The position numbers and the translations under genes were made by a program. From an uncultured Arenimonas sp. (lineage in GTDB: Bacteria > Pseudomonadota > Gammaproteobacteria > Xanthomonadales > Xanthomonadaceae), in NCBI GenBank assembly GCA_946885815.1, contig CAMPHE010000115.1:1-6208 (forward strand): DNA of 6,208 nt. The letters run 5' to 3'. Shown one piece after another: positions 6,206 to 6,208 of this stretch (position 1 is the stretch's first letter; every line of letters starts with the position of its first letter). Below the pieces are notes generated by a model. It was not told where the DNA came from and ran no database searches. It saw nothing but the letters and a program-made list of their open reading frames with translations.

Positions 6206-6208
6206 CGG

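Noticed and set aside
1..6208. Search for tRNA or rRNA genes, CRISPR repeats, insertion sequences, integrase sites, or a defence or phage system.
   Set aside because: No cloverleaf-like segments, regular repeats, terminal inverted repeats, or transposase, nuclease or phage-like proteins were seen. Base composition is uniform and there is no sign of recent transfer.

Overview
The window is a dense, very GC-rich stretch with strong G/C preference at third codon positions. It looks like chromosomal DNA from a high-GC proteobacterium. A RIO-type kinase gene followed by a small lipoprotein gene, together with TATGAT-like -10 boxes, would fit a Xanthomonadaceae/Lysobacter-like gammaproteobacterium. 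That assignment is inference from gene content and style, not from any marker gene. No mobile elements, RNA genes, CRISPR arrays or gene-free stretches over 300 bases were seen.

Positions 88-4881 form one tightly packed five-gene block on the + strand in which every junction overlaps: a fused pxpB-pxpC gene, pxpA, a DUF969 membrane protein, a DUF979 membrane protein and pcp (pyroglutamyl-peptidase I). Read together they form a near-complete 5-oxoproline (pyroglutamate) salvage module. Pcp frees 5-oxoproline from peptide N-termini. The DUF969/DUF979 pair is the likely 5-oxoproline transporter. PxpABC hydrolyses 5-oxoproline to glutamate using ATP. The chemistry of Pcp and PxpABC is established for their families; the transport role is inferred from family and context. 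No regulator gene lies inside the block.

A short gap (4882-4933) holds a hairpin spanning the pcp stop codon and a TATGAT -10-like box. It is followed by a second unit: a RIO1-like serine protein kinase (4934-5791) and, 15 bases on, a small Met-rich lipoprotein of unknown function (5807-6205) with a good ribosome binding site. The first ~100 bases may also contain the 5' end of a divergent minus-strand gene that runs off the left edge; this is weakly supported.
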